A stretch of DNA of 64,000 bases, from assembly GCA_942493145.1 (NCBI GenBank), contig OW818679.1, forward strand, positions 4,278,001 to 4,342,000. The letters run 5' to 3'. Shown one piece after another: positions 38,901-47,878 of the stretch (position 1 is the stretch's first letter; each line of letters begins with the position of its first letter). The position numbers were made by a program, and so were the translations under genes. The notes under the pieces were generated by a model. That model was not told the DNA's origin. It did no database searches and was given only the letters and a program-made list of their open reading frames with translations. This DNA comes from ENR-C20 sp942493145 (GTDB lineage: Bacteria > Bacillota > Clostridia > Acetivibrionales > DTU013).

Positions 38901-39380
38901 ATGTTATTACCAATTAAAAGAAAAACCATAATTCAATTATTTTTTTTGATACTAATTTCTGGATTTTTATTTGCTGGATTGATATATGTTGACAATTCTT
39001 TGGTTAAAAAATTAGATATCTCGGGGTTGCAAAAGAATGTTAACGAAGTAATATTTTCAATTGATTCAATTGAGGAAAAAGACTATATCAGTATAAGAGG
39101 ATGGGCATACAAAAAAGGAATTAACATTTCTATTGTTGAATGTTTTGTGGCTGTTAGGAATATATCGACAAATGAATGCTTCAGAGTTAACACCATTAAA
39201 GAAAACAGACCAGATGTAACAAAATATTTTAATGATGGCTTAAATTATGACAATAGCGGTATCTATGCGAAATTTTCAAAAAGAAAATTGGGAAAAGGCG
39301 TATATGAAATTATTCTACTTTATTTTAGTGATAATAGTCACATTCTTGTTCCAACAGGAAAAACGATTTCAATTTCATAA
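38901..39380 (+). CDS. Membrane-anchored protein with one GWA domain
   Basis: 159 residues. Membrane anchor (~8-28) and a single copy of the unit seen twice in the 30858 product: YISIRGWAY, ENRPDVTKYFNDGLNYDNSG, then a YEIILLY strand. Function unknown. Starts 16 bp after the preceding gene, so probably the same operon, and is followed by the GtrB-like gene. Confidence 0.68.
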   Translation: MLLPIKRKTIIQLFFLILISGFLFAGLIYVDNSLVKKLDISGLQKNVNEVIFSIDSIEEKDYISIRGWAYKKGINISIVECFVAVRNISTNECFRVNTIKENRPDVTKYFNDGLNYDNSGIYAKFSKRKLGKGVYEIILLYFSDNSHILVPTGKTISIS

Positions 39381-39464
39381 AGTTTGCATTGAAAACCAAG
39401 CAAACCATAAGATATAATAAGAAAGTCAATAACATTATGTATACAGGTATTATAAAGGGGTTTT

Positions 39465-40448
39465 ATGAAAACATTATCCGTAGTAATACCGGTTTATAAC
39501 TCCCAAAATACAATAAAAGAAGTTGTAGACAGATTAACTGTATCATTGTGTGATATGGATAAATTAGTACTCCATGAAATCATTCTGGTTAATGACGCAA
39601 GTGTTGATAATTCCTTAGCGGTTTGTAAAAATATCTGTACAAGAAATAAATCAGTCAAACTGATTAGTCTATCAAAAAATTTCGGACAGCACAATGCATT
39701 ATTGGCAGGCTTCAGATATTCATCGGGAGAATATACCGCTTCTATTGATGATGACCTTGAAAAGTTGCCAGAGGACTTGATAAAGCTTATAAATACCCTG
39801 GAAGCTGATCAATTCGACGTTGTATACGGTATATACAGTTCAAAAAAACAATCCGAACTTAGAAATCTAGGTACGCACTTTAATGATATAATGGCCACTC
39901 ATCTTATCAACAAGCCTAAAAAAATCAAAACCAGCAGTTTCCTTGTCTTCAGGAAATTCATTCTGGACGAGATGTTAAAATACGATAATGCATTTCCATA
40001 TATACATGGATTGATTTTCAGGACTACACAGAATGTCGGAAACGTCGATTTAGAAGCAGGGTTGTCCCAAGGTAAAAGAATAGTATCCCAATCCAATTAT
40101 ACTTTGAGAAAACTCATTAAGTTGTGGCTCAACGGGTTTACCAATTATTCCATAAAACCATTAAGGGCGTTGGGCCTAATGGGCTTCATATTTTCCTTAG
40201 CAAGCTTCCTCTACATAATTTTTATCATTCTGCAAAAAATATTTGACCCTCAAAGACAAATGGGATGGACGTCCTTGATGGCGGTTATTGTATTTTTCGG
40301 TGGTGTTCAGTTAATAAGCATAGGCATGCTTGGAGAATATATCGGACGTGTTTTCCTATGCATCAACAAAACGCCTCAATATGTTATTAAGGAAAGCGCT
40401 AACCTTGAGAAAAGTAATGATATGGAAGGCGGGGTGAAACACTTTTGA
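39465..40448 (+). CDS. GtrB/DPM1-like polyprenyl-phosphate glycosyltransferase
   Basis: 327 residues. GT2 domain with SVVIPVYNSQNTIKEVV, ILVNDASVDNS, KNFGQHNALLAGFRYSSGEY, SIDDDLEKLPEDL (metal motif). Two C-terminal membrane segments (~235-258 and ~270-295), the second with GEYIGRVFLCINKTPQYVI, as in GtrB and ArnC. It transfers a sugar from a nucleotide donor to undecaprenyl phosphate for use outside the membrane. aggggttt precedes the ATG. Its TGA overlaps the TTG of the acyltransferase gene (TTGA), the start of a four-gene coupled cassette. Confidence 0.87.
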   Translation: MKTLSVVIPVYNSQNTIKEVVDRLTVSLCDMDKLVLHEIILVNDASVDNSLAVCKNICTRNKSVKLISLSKNFGQHNALLAGFRYSSGEYTASIDDDLEKLPEDLIKLINTLEADQFDVVYGIYSSKKQSELRNLGTHFNDIMATHLINKPKKIKTSSFLVFRKFILDEMLKYDNAFPYIHGLIFRTTQNVGNVDLEAGLSQGKRIVSQSNYTLRKLIKLWLNGFTNYSIKPLRALGLMGFIFSLASFLYIIFIILQKIFDPQRQMGWTSLMAVIVFFGGVQLISIGMLGEYIGRVFLCINKTPQYVIKESANLEKSNDMEGGVKHF

Positions 40449-41092
40449 AAAAGTTGATGATTTTCGGGGCTTCATATCTGGACGTCATAAAGCTGATAGA
40501 TGCAATAAACAGAGTCAATCCAACCTGGGAGGTACTCGGGTTCCTTGATGATACCCCAGAAATGAATGGACAAAAGCGGATGGGGTACCCGGTTCTTGGT
40601 GATAGGAGTATGTTGGAAACCTATGCTAAGGATGACGAAATATATTTCTTTCACAATGTAAGAGGTCATTGGACAAGGTGTCAGCAGGTTGCCCAACTAC
40701 TTGATTCATTTGGCTGCAGGATTGTAAGCCTTATCCATCCTTCAGTTGATATGAACTATGTGGAGTTCGGCCGTGGTTGTACCATTCCGGAAGGCTGCGT
40801 TATCGGAGGAAATGTTAAGATAGGTGATTTCCTGACATTACGACTCAAAGCACTGGTGAGCCATGATGTTACAATTGGAGATTTCGTGGGTATCGGGCCG
40901 GGAGTGGTTATTGGCAGTGGTGTACATCTGGAAACAGGTAGCTGCGTTGGAGCCGGTGCTACAGTCATGCTGAATAGAAGAGTTGGTACTTATGGTGTAG
41001 TAGGAGCCGGTGCTGTAGTTACTGCAGATGTGCTGCCTTATACAACAGTTGCAGGTGTTCCAGCTAGAATATTAACAAAGGGGGACAAGTAG
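40445..41092 (+). CDS. NeuD/PglD-type sugar O/N-acyltransferase
   Basis: 215 residues. N-terminal Rossmann-like half (KLMIFGASYLDVIKLIDAIN, GFLDDTPEMNG) and a C-terminal left-handed beta helix of hexapeptide repeats from ~98 (CTIPEGCVIGGNVKIGDF... GVVIGSGVHLETGSCVGAGATV). Family members acetylate 4-amino sugars or sialic acid from acyl-CoA; here the WecE product is the probable acceptor. TTG start overlapping the preceding stop. A 49-bp piece of this gene is repeated at 36723. Confidence 0.87.
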   Translation: MKKLMIFGASYLDVIKLIDAINRVNPTWEVLGFLDDTPEMNGQKRMGYPVLGDRSMLETYAKDDEIYFFHNVRGHWTRCQQVAQLLDSFGCRIVSLIHPSVDMNYVEFGRGCTIPEGCVIGGNVKIGDFLTLRLKALVSHDVTIGDFVGIGPGVVIGSGVHLETGSCVGAGATVMLNRRVGTYGVVGAGAVVTADVLPYTTVAGVPARILTKGDK

Positions 41093-41094
41093 GT

Positions 41095-41925
41095 TTGAAA
41101 AAGCTTATTATAAATCTTGCTCCTACAGGAATGATCCCTACAAAAGCGATGACCCCGCATGTTCCTGTTACTCCGGAGGAAATTGCAGCCGATTCATTGA
41201 AATGCCTCGAGTTGGGGGTTTCCATGATTCATCTTCATGCCCGTGGCGAGGATGAAAATCCAACATACAAAAAGGAGGTCTATGCCCGGATAATTTCCGC
41301 CATCAGAGAACGGAACAAGAATGCGATACTTGTTGTATCAACAAGTGGCAGAACTTATAGTGAGTTTGAAAAAAGGGCGGAGGTATTGGAACTCCAAGCA
41401 GATTTAAAGCCGGATATGGCAAGCCTTACCCTTAGCTCAGTAAATTTCAACAAAATAGCAAGCATCAATTCTCCGGAGACAATAATGGGGCTGGCTGAAA
41501 AAATGCAAGAAAAAGGCATCAAACCTGAACTGGAAATATTTGATGTGGGCATGGTCAACTATGCTCATTATCTTATTAAAAAGGAACTGATAACCCCCCC
41601 TTACTATTTCAACATAATCCTGGGAAACATAGCAGCGGCTCAGGCCAAAATGCTTCATCTTGGCTTGATTGTATCTGAACTGCCTGAAAATTCATATTGG
41701 TCGGTAGCAGGAGTCGGAAGTCGGCAGAAGGATATGAATGCTCTGGGAACCATCATGGGAGATGGTATCCGGATTGGCCTTGAAGATAATATTTGGCTCA
41801 ACGAATCAGAAAATATTCTAGCCACCAATTATACCCTTTTAGAGAGGGCAGTTAAAATCGCCGAAATCCTGGAGCGTCCACTTGCCACTCCTGATGAAGT
41901 TAGACAAATGCTCAATTTGAATTGA
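41095..41925 (+). CDS. Beta-keto acid cleavage enzyme (BKACE family)
   Basis: 276 residues, TIM-barrel metal enzyme: IINLAPTGMIPTKAMTPHVPVTPEEIA, MIHLHARGEDENPTY with the two zinc His, ILVVSTSGRTYSEFEKR, KPELEIFDVGM, and VGSRQKDMNALGTIMGDGIRIGLEDNIW. The known reaction is beta-keto acid plus acetyl-CoA to acetoacetate plus a new acyl-CoA (3-keto-5-aminohexanoate gives 3-aminobutyryl-CoA). Placement between an acyltransferase and a sugar aminotransferase, two bases after one and overlapping the other's SD region, suggests that it supplies an unusual acyl-CoA for amino-sugar acylation. TTG start. Substrate not deducible by eye. Confidence 0.88.
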   Translation: MKKLIINLAPTGMIPTKAMTPHVPVTPEEIAADSLKCLELGVSMIHLHARGEDENPTYKKEVYARIISAIRERNKNAILVVSTSGRTYSEFEKRAEVLELQADLKPDMASLTLSSVNFNKIASINSPETIMGLAEKMQEKGIKPELEIFDVGMVNYAHYLIKKELITPPYYFNIILGNIAAAQAKMLHLGLIVSELPENSYWSVAGVGSRQKDMNALGTIMGDGIRIGLEDNIWLNESENILATNYTLLERAVKIAEILERPLATPDEVRQMLNLN

Positions 41926-41936
41926 GAGGTATGAGA

Positions 41937-43073
41937 ATGATTCCTTTTAATAAACCGTATTATACAGGGCATGAAGCAGAATATATTCAAGATGCGATTT
42001 CCAGGGGAAAGATAAGCGGAGACGGTTATTATACAGGTAAAGCTTCCGACTTTATGAAGTGCAGGTTTGGAACACCCAAAGCGCTGTTTGTTACATCCTG
42101 CAGTGCAGCCCTCGACATGGCGGCAAGCCTGCTGGAGCTCAAAGCCGGTGATGAGGTGATAATGCCGTCATATAACTTTGTATCCTGCGCCAATTCAGTT
42201 TTGTCAAGTCAACCTCAGATAAAGATCGTTTTCGCAGAAATTGAGCCGGAAACAATGAATATTGACCCGGAAGATATAATAAGGAAGATTACTGATAAAA
42301 CCCGGGCAATTTTCGTAGTTCATTATGCCGGAATCGCCTGTAATATGGACAGTATAATGGAAATTGCTGAAAAGTATGGCTTGAAAGTAATTGAGGATGC
42401 GGCACAAGCTGTCAATGCAAAATATAAGGGCAGGTTTCTCGGCACATTTGGTGACATTGGGTGCTATAGTTTTCATGAATCGAAGAACTATACCTGCGGC
42501 GAAGGTGGAGCTCTGCTTATAAACAATACACAGCTGGCTGAACGGGCTGAAATTATCCGGGAAAAAGGTACCAACAGGGCAAGATTCTTCAGGGGAGAGG
42601 TCGACAAGTATTCCTGGGTCGATATTGGTTCCAGCTATCTGGCGTCAGATATTCTCGCAGCCTTTCTTTGGGCACAGCTTGAAATGCTGGACGAAATCAA
42701 TGTCATGCGCAAGGATGTGTTTGATTATTATTATAATAAAATAAAACCTTTGGAGCTTTCGGGTTCTGTCAGGCTGCCTGTTATTCCTGAGGGTTGCGAG
42801 ACAAACTACCATATGTTCTATTTGCTTTTTAATTCAGAAACGGAACGGAATGAGGCTATGGATATACTTAAAGAAGCTGGAATTATGGCAGTATTTCATT
42901 ATGTACCGTTACATATATCGCATATGGGGAAGAAGCTTGGTTATAATATTGGTGACCTGCCGGTTACAGAAGATTACTCAAACAGGCTGTTGAGACTTCC
43001 AATGTATGCTGATCTTCAGAAATCTGAACAGGATGGTATCATTGAAAAGCTATTTGATTATTTCAAGGATTGA
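41937..43073 (+). CDS. wecE: dTDP-4-amino-4,6-dideoxygalactose transaminase WecE/RffA
   Basis: 378 residues, PLP-dependent DegT/DnrJ family. Very close to E. coli WecE over its length: MIPFNKPYYTG start, SGDGYYTGKASDF, GDEVIMPSYNFVSCANS, VHYAGIACNMD, VIEDAAQAV, SFHESKNYTCGEGGALLIN with PLP Lys183, EIIREKGTNRARFFRGEVDKY, IMAVFHYVPLH. Converts dTDP-4-keto-6-deoxyglucose plus glutamate to dTDP-4-amino-4,6-dideoxygalactose. ATG 41937 has GAGAGGT six bases upstream and matches the E. coli start. Last gene of the coupled cassette; ends 15 bp from a convergent gene. Confidence 0.92.
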   Translation: MIPFNKPYYTGHEAEYIQDAISRGKISGDGYYTGKASDFMKCRFGTPKALFVTSCSAALDMAASLLELKAGDEVIMPSYNFVSCANSVLSSQPQIKIVFAEIEPETMNIDPEDIIRKITDKTRAIFVVHYAGIACNMDSIMEIAEKYGLKVIEDAAQAVNAKYKGRFLGTFGDIGCYSFHESKNYTCGEGGALLINNTQLAERAEIIREKGTNRARFFRGEVDKYSWVDIGSSYLASDILAAFLWAQLEMLDEINVMRKDVFDYYYNKIKPLELSGSVRLPVIPEGCETNYHMFYLLFNSETERNEAMDILKEAGIMAVFHYVPLHISHMGKKLGYNIGDLPVTEDYSNRLLRLPMYADLQKSEQDGIIEKLFDYFKD

Positions 43074-43088
43074 TTTGCACTTGATCAT

Positions 43089-43904
43089 TTACCAAAGCTT
43101 GAAGCCCCACTTACGGAAATAGTGAGTTGCTGACTGCACGTTTATCCACATTAGCTTCAAACTCTTGTGGGAGCCCCTCTGCCATTCGTGTATGACATAA
43201 TTATATGGATAAAAGACCGAAGCTGATATTTGATTCATACGCCTTGTGATATCAGCATCTTCAAGATAGAGAAAAATCCTTTCGTCAAAGCCGCTCAGCT
43301 GTTTTAGAAGCGCCGTCCGGAAAAACATAAAGCAGCCGGTTGCGTATTCAATATTAAATTCTTTACTATAGCCTGTATCCCTCATTTCAAAATGATACTG
43401 CCTTTTTGTAAAAAACCTGGAGAAGGCCAGCCTGATAAACAAATCCATAAAGGTTGGATTACGTTTGCAGAGGTATTGCAGCCTGCCATCGGGGTATTTT
43501 ATCATAGGTGATAGAAGCCCGATGTTGGAATGTGTATCCATAAATTCTTTCATCTCATAGATACAATTGTTTTCAATGATAATATCGGGATTAACTACAA
43601 TGTGAAACGGAGAGCTCAAAAACTTGAGTGCTATATTATGGCCGGCCCCAAAGCCGATGTTACTTTCATTCTCAATTATGGTGATATTACTGGTAGAGCT
43701 GCCCTTCGAATCACTGGAAGGACTCATATCCATCTTTTCAGCGATGTTTCTGACGATATCCAATGTACCGTCCTTTGAAGCGTTATCGATTATATAGATT
43801 GTATATGTCAACCTGCTGTCGACGTGTCTGACAATACTCTCTATGCATTTTCCTATTGTACGTTCATTGTTAAATGTCACAATCGCAAATGAAACATCTG
43901 GCAT
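43089..43904 (-). CDS. Family 2 glycosyltransferase (rhamnosyltransferase-like)
   Basis: 271 residues on the opposite strand to its neighbours. VSFAIVTFNNERTIGKCIES, IIDNASKDGTLDIV, NIGFGAGHNIAL, VVNPDIIIE (metal motif region), LLSPMIKYPDGRLQYLCKRNPTF, GCFMFFRTALLKQLSGFDERIFLYLEDADITRRM with the catalytic-base motif. Highly typical of WbbL-like rhamnosyltransferases that add the first or second rhamnose to a lipid-linked primer. SD gggagt before the ATG. Divergent from the initiating transferase at 44025, which fits an early-step role. Confidence 0.86.
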   Translation of the reverse strand: MPDVSFAIVTFNNERTIGKCIESIVRHVDSRLTYTIYIIDNASKDGTLDIVRNIAEKMDMSPSSDSKGSSTSNITIIENESNIGFGAGHNIALKFLSSPFHIVVNPDIIIENNCIYEMKEFMDTHSNIGLLSPMIKYPDGRLQYLCKRNPTFMDLFIRLAFSRFFTKRQYHFEMRDTGYSKEFNIEYATGCFMFFRTALLKQLSGFDERIFLYLEDADITRRMNQISASVFYPYNYVIHEWQRGSHKSLKLMWINVQSATHYFRKWGFKLW

Positions 43905-43942
43905 GTCTTACTCCCGAGGCCTTTTTTGTATATTATTAATTG

Positions 43943-43971
43943 TTTACTGTTCTATAATAACATAATATAAT
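43943..43971 (+). promoter_or_regulatory. Promoter of the initiating sugar transferase gene
   Basis: TTTACT (43943-43948), 17-base spacer, TATAAT (43966-43971), 54 bp before the start codon. The AT-rich tract probably also serves the divergent gene. Confidence 0.55.
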
Positions 43972-44024
43972 GAATACTGTAAAACCTGCATTTTTTGTCC
44001 ATTATTAGACACCGGAGATACGTA

Positions 44025-45386
44025 ATGTTTGCATTGATAAAAAAGGCCGAAAAACTTTATAAGGTTGCAATTATACTGGTCGATCTGCTGTTGGTCAACA
44101 TTGCCTACATACTGGCTTTTTTGATTAAGTTCAACTGGAATCTTCCGAGCTTCAACTTCGATCCTTACGTTGCCGCGGCTCCTTTTATTACAATTGCGGC
44201 CTTGTTTTATTTTGACCTTTTCGGCCTTCTGAAATTTTATAGGAAAAACTTGCAGGAAGTAGCATTATCAATATTTAAGGTGGTTTTCGTTCTGGGGGTC
44301 ACGACTGTTACCATCACCTATTTTCTACAGGGTTACTCCTTCCCAAGGTCGGTTCTGTTGATGGCGCCTGTAATTCAATTATTATTACTTTCCTTATGGA
44401 AAGGCTTCATTTTTTTAATAAAAAAGCTTGTCACACAGGATCTTAAGTTGATGGTCATTGGCGAGCGGAGCGAATTGAGCATGATAATAGAAAAAGTGGA
44501 GCATACCCTTAAGAGAGCGAGACTGCATATAAGGTATATCATTCCGGCAGATGAAATAAACAAGGCATACTCCAGGTTAAAGGATGTTGACGAAGTCTTC
44601 ATCAGTGATAATGTGTCTGATGACCAGAAAATGAAGGTAATCACACAGTGCCTGGCGGATAAAAAAGTCGTTTACATTGTTCCCAAGCTGTTTGAGATAT
44701 CCCTGATTAAGGCTAGGATGGTTCAGTTTGAGGACATGCCTGCCTTTATGATCGACAAGCTTGGGTTGACCATTGAACAGAGGTTTTTTAAAAGAACCTT
44801 CGACGTATTGGTTTCCCTGGTGGCACTGGTGATCACCATTCCTCTGACGCTGTTTGTGGTAGCCCTTATGAAGATTTCTTCCAGGGGACCCGTGATATAT
44901 AAACAGACCAGGATGACGGTCAAAAACAGGCAATTTGAGATATATAAATTCCGGACGATGTATGAGGGCTCCGAAGCTGAGACCGGCCCTGTGTTATCCA
45001 CTGAAAACGACCCCAGGGTTACAAAGGTGGGCAGGGTATTGAGGAATCTCAGGATAGATGAGCTTCCGCAGCTGCTGAACGTCCTAAAAGGAGATATGAG
45101 CTTTGTCGGGCCGAGGCCGGAGCGACCGTTCTTTGTGGAGCAGTTCAGCCGTGAAATTCCGGAATACTCGCACCGCTATCTGGTCAAGGCAGGCATAACG
45201 GGCTATGCGCAGGTGCTGGGAAAATACGACACCTCACCGGAGGACAAGCTCAGATACGATTTGCTGTATATCAAGGACTACAACCTGCTGCTGGATATCA
45301 AGCTTATATTACAGACAGTCAGGGCGGTTTCGGGTAAATTCAGAGGTTCTAACGCTACCAGGCGCAATATTCATTTGAATCATTGA
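44025..45386 (+). CDS. Initiating undecaprenyl-phosphate sugar phosphotransferase (WbaP/WcaJ type)
   Basis: 453 residues: four membrane segments in the first ~120, a CoA-binding-like middle part (LKLMVIGERSELSMII), then a fifth membrane segment and the bacterial sugar transferase domain: FKRTFDVLVSLVALVITIPL, SSRGPVIYKQTRMTVKNRQFEIYKFRTMY, LRIDELPQLLNVLKGDMSFVGPRPERP with the Asp-Glu catalytic pair. Transfers hexose-1-phosphate or similar to undecaprenyl phosphate to start glycan synthesis; same class as WsaP in S-layer glycosylation. ATG 44025, GGAGAT five bases upstream. Confidence 0.92.
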   Translation: MFALIKKAEKLYKVAIILVDLLLVNIAYILAFLIKFNWNLPSFNFDPYVAAAPFITIAALFYFDLFGLLKFYRKNLQEVALSIFKVVFVLGVTTVTITYFLQGYSFPRSVLLMAPVIQLLLLSLWKGFIFLIKKLVTQDLKLMVIGERSELSMIIEKVEHTLKRARLHIRYIIPADEINKAYSRLKDVDEVFISDNVSDDQKMKVITQCLADKKVVYIVPKLFEISLIKARMVQFEDMPAFMIDKLGLTIEQRFFKRTFDVLVSLVALVITIPLTLFVVALMKISSRGPVIYKQTRMTVKNRQFEIYKFRTMYEGSEAETGPVLSTENDPRVTKVGRVLRNLRIDELPQLLNVLKGDMSFVGPRPERPFFVEQFSREIPEYSHRYLVKAGITGYAQVLGKYDTSPEDKLRYDLLYIKDYNLLLDIKLILQTVRAVSGKFRGSNATRRNIHLNH

Positions 45387-45464
45387 GCAGACTTTTCTAA
45401 TGAATTTCTAATATTATGATAGTATAATCATTCTAATAAGCAAACTTGGAGGTGTCTTGGTTTA

Positions 45465-47789
45465 ATGAAGAATAAGTTAAAAAAATGTCTGATAATAACA
45501 CTGGCGCTGATTTTTACAATATCAGCAGTGCCATTTTCTGCATCAGCATTCAGCGATGTATCAACAAATGCTGAATATTATGATGCTCTTAATCGTCTGA
45601 CGGCTTTAGGTGTAGTCAGCGGCGGTTCTGACAAGTTCAATCCCGAGGACACGCTGACCCGGGAGCAATTTGCAAAAATGATAGTCGTTGCTGCCGGGCT
45701 GGAGGACACTGCGTTGGCATTGAAGGGGAGCACACAATTCCCGGACATATCTGCAACGGCATGGTCAACTGGTTATATAAACGCTGCTTTGAGCAAGAAT
45801 TATATAAACGGAATGCTCGACGGTAAATTCCATCCGACAGAAAGCATAACCTATTCCCAGATGTGTACAATCCTGGTTCGTGCACTGGGTTATACTTCCA
45901 CGGCAGAAGTACCGGGCACGTGGCCTTCCAACTATATAGCCAAAGCGGCGACTTTGGGACTTTCTGGCGGTATATTGCTTAAGGCCTCTGATGCAGTGCC
46001 AAGGTGGGCGGCGGTTACGATGATCGACAAACTACTATCCACAAATGTCAGTAGCACAATTTCAGGGACAGCATCCAAAACCTTCATTGAAACTACCGGT
46101 TACTATACGAAGGCCTTGATTCTGGGCAATGACAAGACATTGAGTTCGCTTACTGACAAGCAAGTTTTAACCAATAGCGGTACATACTACAATATGAAAG
46201 ATCTTGACCTGCAACCAGGAAATACATACTATGTGGCGATAAAGGATGCCACTATCACAAAGGCATCAGGCAGCATAGGCAAGACCCTGGATATTTCAGT
46301 GGATTACATCGCAGACAAGAGGATCACCTATTCTGGAGACGATATTGTAAAGAGCATGGTTCTTCCGGAGAATGTTACATACTATTACAATGGTGTGATA
46401 TCAGATGTCAATACTGTAGCGAATGCAATACAGAGGAGCAGCTCCATAGTATTTACATACAACAAGGCTGGAACCGCTTATGAATATGCAATGGTATTTG
46501 ATCCTGTCATGAGCAGACCACTAATAGCAAAAGGCTTCGTACCTTCTCTAAAGACCCTGGGCAGCTTCATTTTCGACGACGGTTCAATAATCATCAAGGA
46601 TGGGACTGTTATAGACATAACAAGCATTATGGAAAAAGACGTTGTTTACTCTGTTACCGATATCTGGAACAACAACGGATACTTCCAGGTATATGACGAC
46701 AGAGTGGCAGGAGAGATCACAGCTGTTACACCCAACAAGCTTTCACCCAGAACACTCCAGATAGACAATGTAGACTACCAGTTCAGCCAGGATATTGATG
46801 CGAGCAAGCTTGTAAACATGCAAGGTGCATTTACTGTAGGGAACAACATCCTCATTTATCTAGGTGAAGACAGTAAGATAGTCAATGTAGAGTATTTTGG
46901 CGCGGAGGACAATTCCGGCTATGGATTGGTTCTTGCAAACAGCATGAAACAGGTAACAAATGCGAACGGCACGAAATCAACTGTTTATTATGCAAAAATC
47001 ATATCGAGTGATGGAGTTACAGGTACATACAAATGTGGAACAAATGCATCGGAATATAAAGGTAAATTAGTTAGCTATACATTTACAGACAATGAAACTG
47101 TCGCTATTTCAAGATTAAGTTACAATTATCCTAGTAGTGTAACCATAAATAAGGATCAGCGTCTTTTGAACGGTTCCTATGTATCAGACAATGTAAAGGT
47201 ATTCAACATTCTTTATGATGATACAGGCAGTGAGCTGACCGCAGAGATACTAAGCTGGAGCGATATACCAGGAGGCAAAATAGCTGATGGCAAGATATTA
47301 TATACAAGTACCTCCGGAATTTTTGAAGATGTTAATGTAATCCTTACCAATGATCTTCTTAATGAAAGATATAAGATGGGTATAGTCAAAGATATAAGTC
47401 ATATCCCTTCAGGTAATGGAACCACTTATAGCTATACCATGCTGATAGGCGGTAAAGAGTATACATATAACACTTATATTGAGGGGGCCAACGTAGGAGA
47501 TATCGTTTCATTTAAGATGTCAAACAGCGGTATCAGTTCTGTACTCATGACTTATTACAGTCCTTCCATAAAAGGGACAAAAGTGCAGGCGGTTGATTCG
47601 CGCAGGATAAAAATGAACGACAAAATCTATTTCTTTAACAGCAGTATGGGCGTGTATTTCAGGAAATCAACCGGAGAAATAGAGAGAAAGACCCTGGCAG
47701 ACATCGATACTTCAATAAGCTATGCACAAATTGGGCTATATATGAACGCCAGTACCGACAAGGTTGAAGTGATATATGTTTATGAATGA
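45465..47789 (+). CDS. SLH-domain surface protein
   Basis: 774 residues. Signal peptide with predicted cleavage after SASA (~29). Three SLH repeats over ~28-195: FSDVSTNAEYYDALNRLTALGVVSGGSDKFNPEDTLTREQFAKMI, FPDISATAWSTGYINAALSKNYINGM..., and a weaker third ending WAAVTMIDKLLS. The remaining ~575 residues are beta-rich and unrecognised, with repeated ITAVTPNK/VDYQFS-like strand patterns. Non-covalently wall-bound by SLH to a secondary polymer. SD ggaggtg about 12 bases upstream; TATAAT at 45423-45428. Convergent with the next SLH gene; shares a terminator. Confidence 0.88.
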   Translation: MKNKLKKCLIITLALIFTISAVPFSASAFSDVSTNAEYYDALNRLTALGVVSGGSDKFNPEDTLTREQFAKMIVVAAGLEDTALALKGSTQFPDISATAWSTGYINAALSKNYINGMLDGKFHPTESITYSQMCTILVRALGYTSTAEVPGTWPSNYIAKAATLGLSGGILLKASDAVPRWAAVTMIDKLLSTNVSSTISGTASKTFIETTGYYTKALILGNDKTLSSLTDKQVLTNSGTYYNMKDLDLQPGNTYYVAIKDATITKASGSIGKTLDISVDYIADKRITYSGDDIVKSMVLPENVTYYYNGVISDVNTVANAIQRSSSIVFTYNKAGTAYEYAMVFDPVMSRPLIAKGFVPSLKTLGSFIFDDGSIIIKDGTVIDITSIMEKDVVYSVTDIWNNNGYFQVYDDRVAGEITAVTPNKLSPRTLQIDNVDYQFSQDIDASKLVNMQGAFTVGNNILIYLGEDSKIVNVEYFGAEDNSGYGLVLANSMKQVTNANGTKSTVYYAKIISSDGVTGTYKCGTNASEYKGKLVSYTFTDNETVAISRLSYNYPSSVTINKDQRLLNGSYVSDNVKVFNILYDDTGSELTAEILSWSDIPGGKIADGKILYTSTSGIFEDVNVILTNDLLNERYKMGIVKDISHIPSGNGTTYSYTMLIGGKEYTYNTYIEGANVGDIVSFKMSNSGISSVLMTYYSPSIKGTKVQAVDSRRIKMNDKIYFFNSSMGVYFRKSTGEIERKTLADIDTSISYAQIGLYMNASTDKVEVIYVYE

Positions 47790-47834
47790 TATACATTTGC
47801 GAATGATATAAAACCACATAATATTTAAAAGAAA

Positions 47835-47871
47835 AAAAGCAGCCATTTCCATAACGGGAATGGCTGCTTTT
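47835..47871. terminator. Bidirectional terminator between convergent SLH genes
   Basis: AAAAGCAGCCATTTCC (47835-47850), loop ataac, GGGAATGGCTGCTTTT (47856-47871): 16 pairs with one G-T. A-run on one side and T-run on the other serve both strands. Confidence 0.9.
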
Positions 47872-47878
47872 ATGGCTC

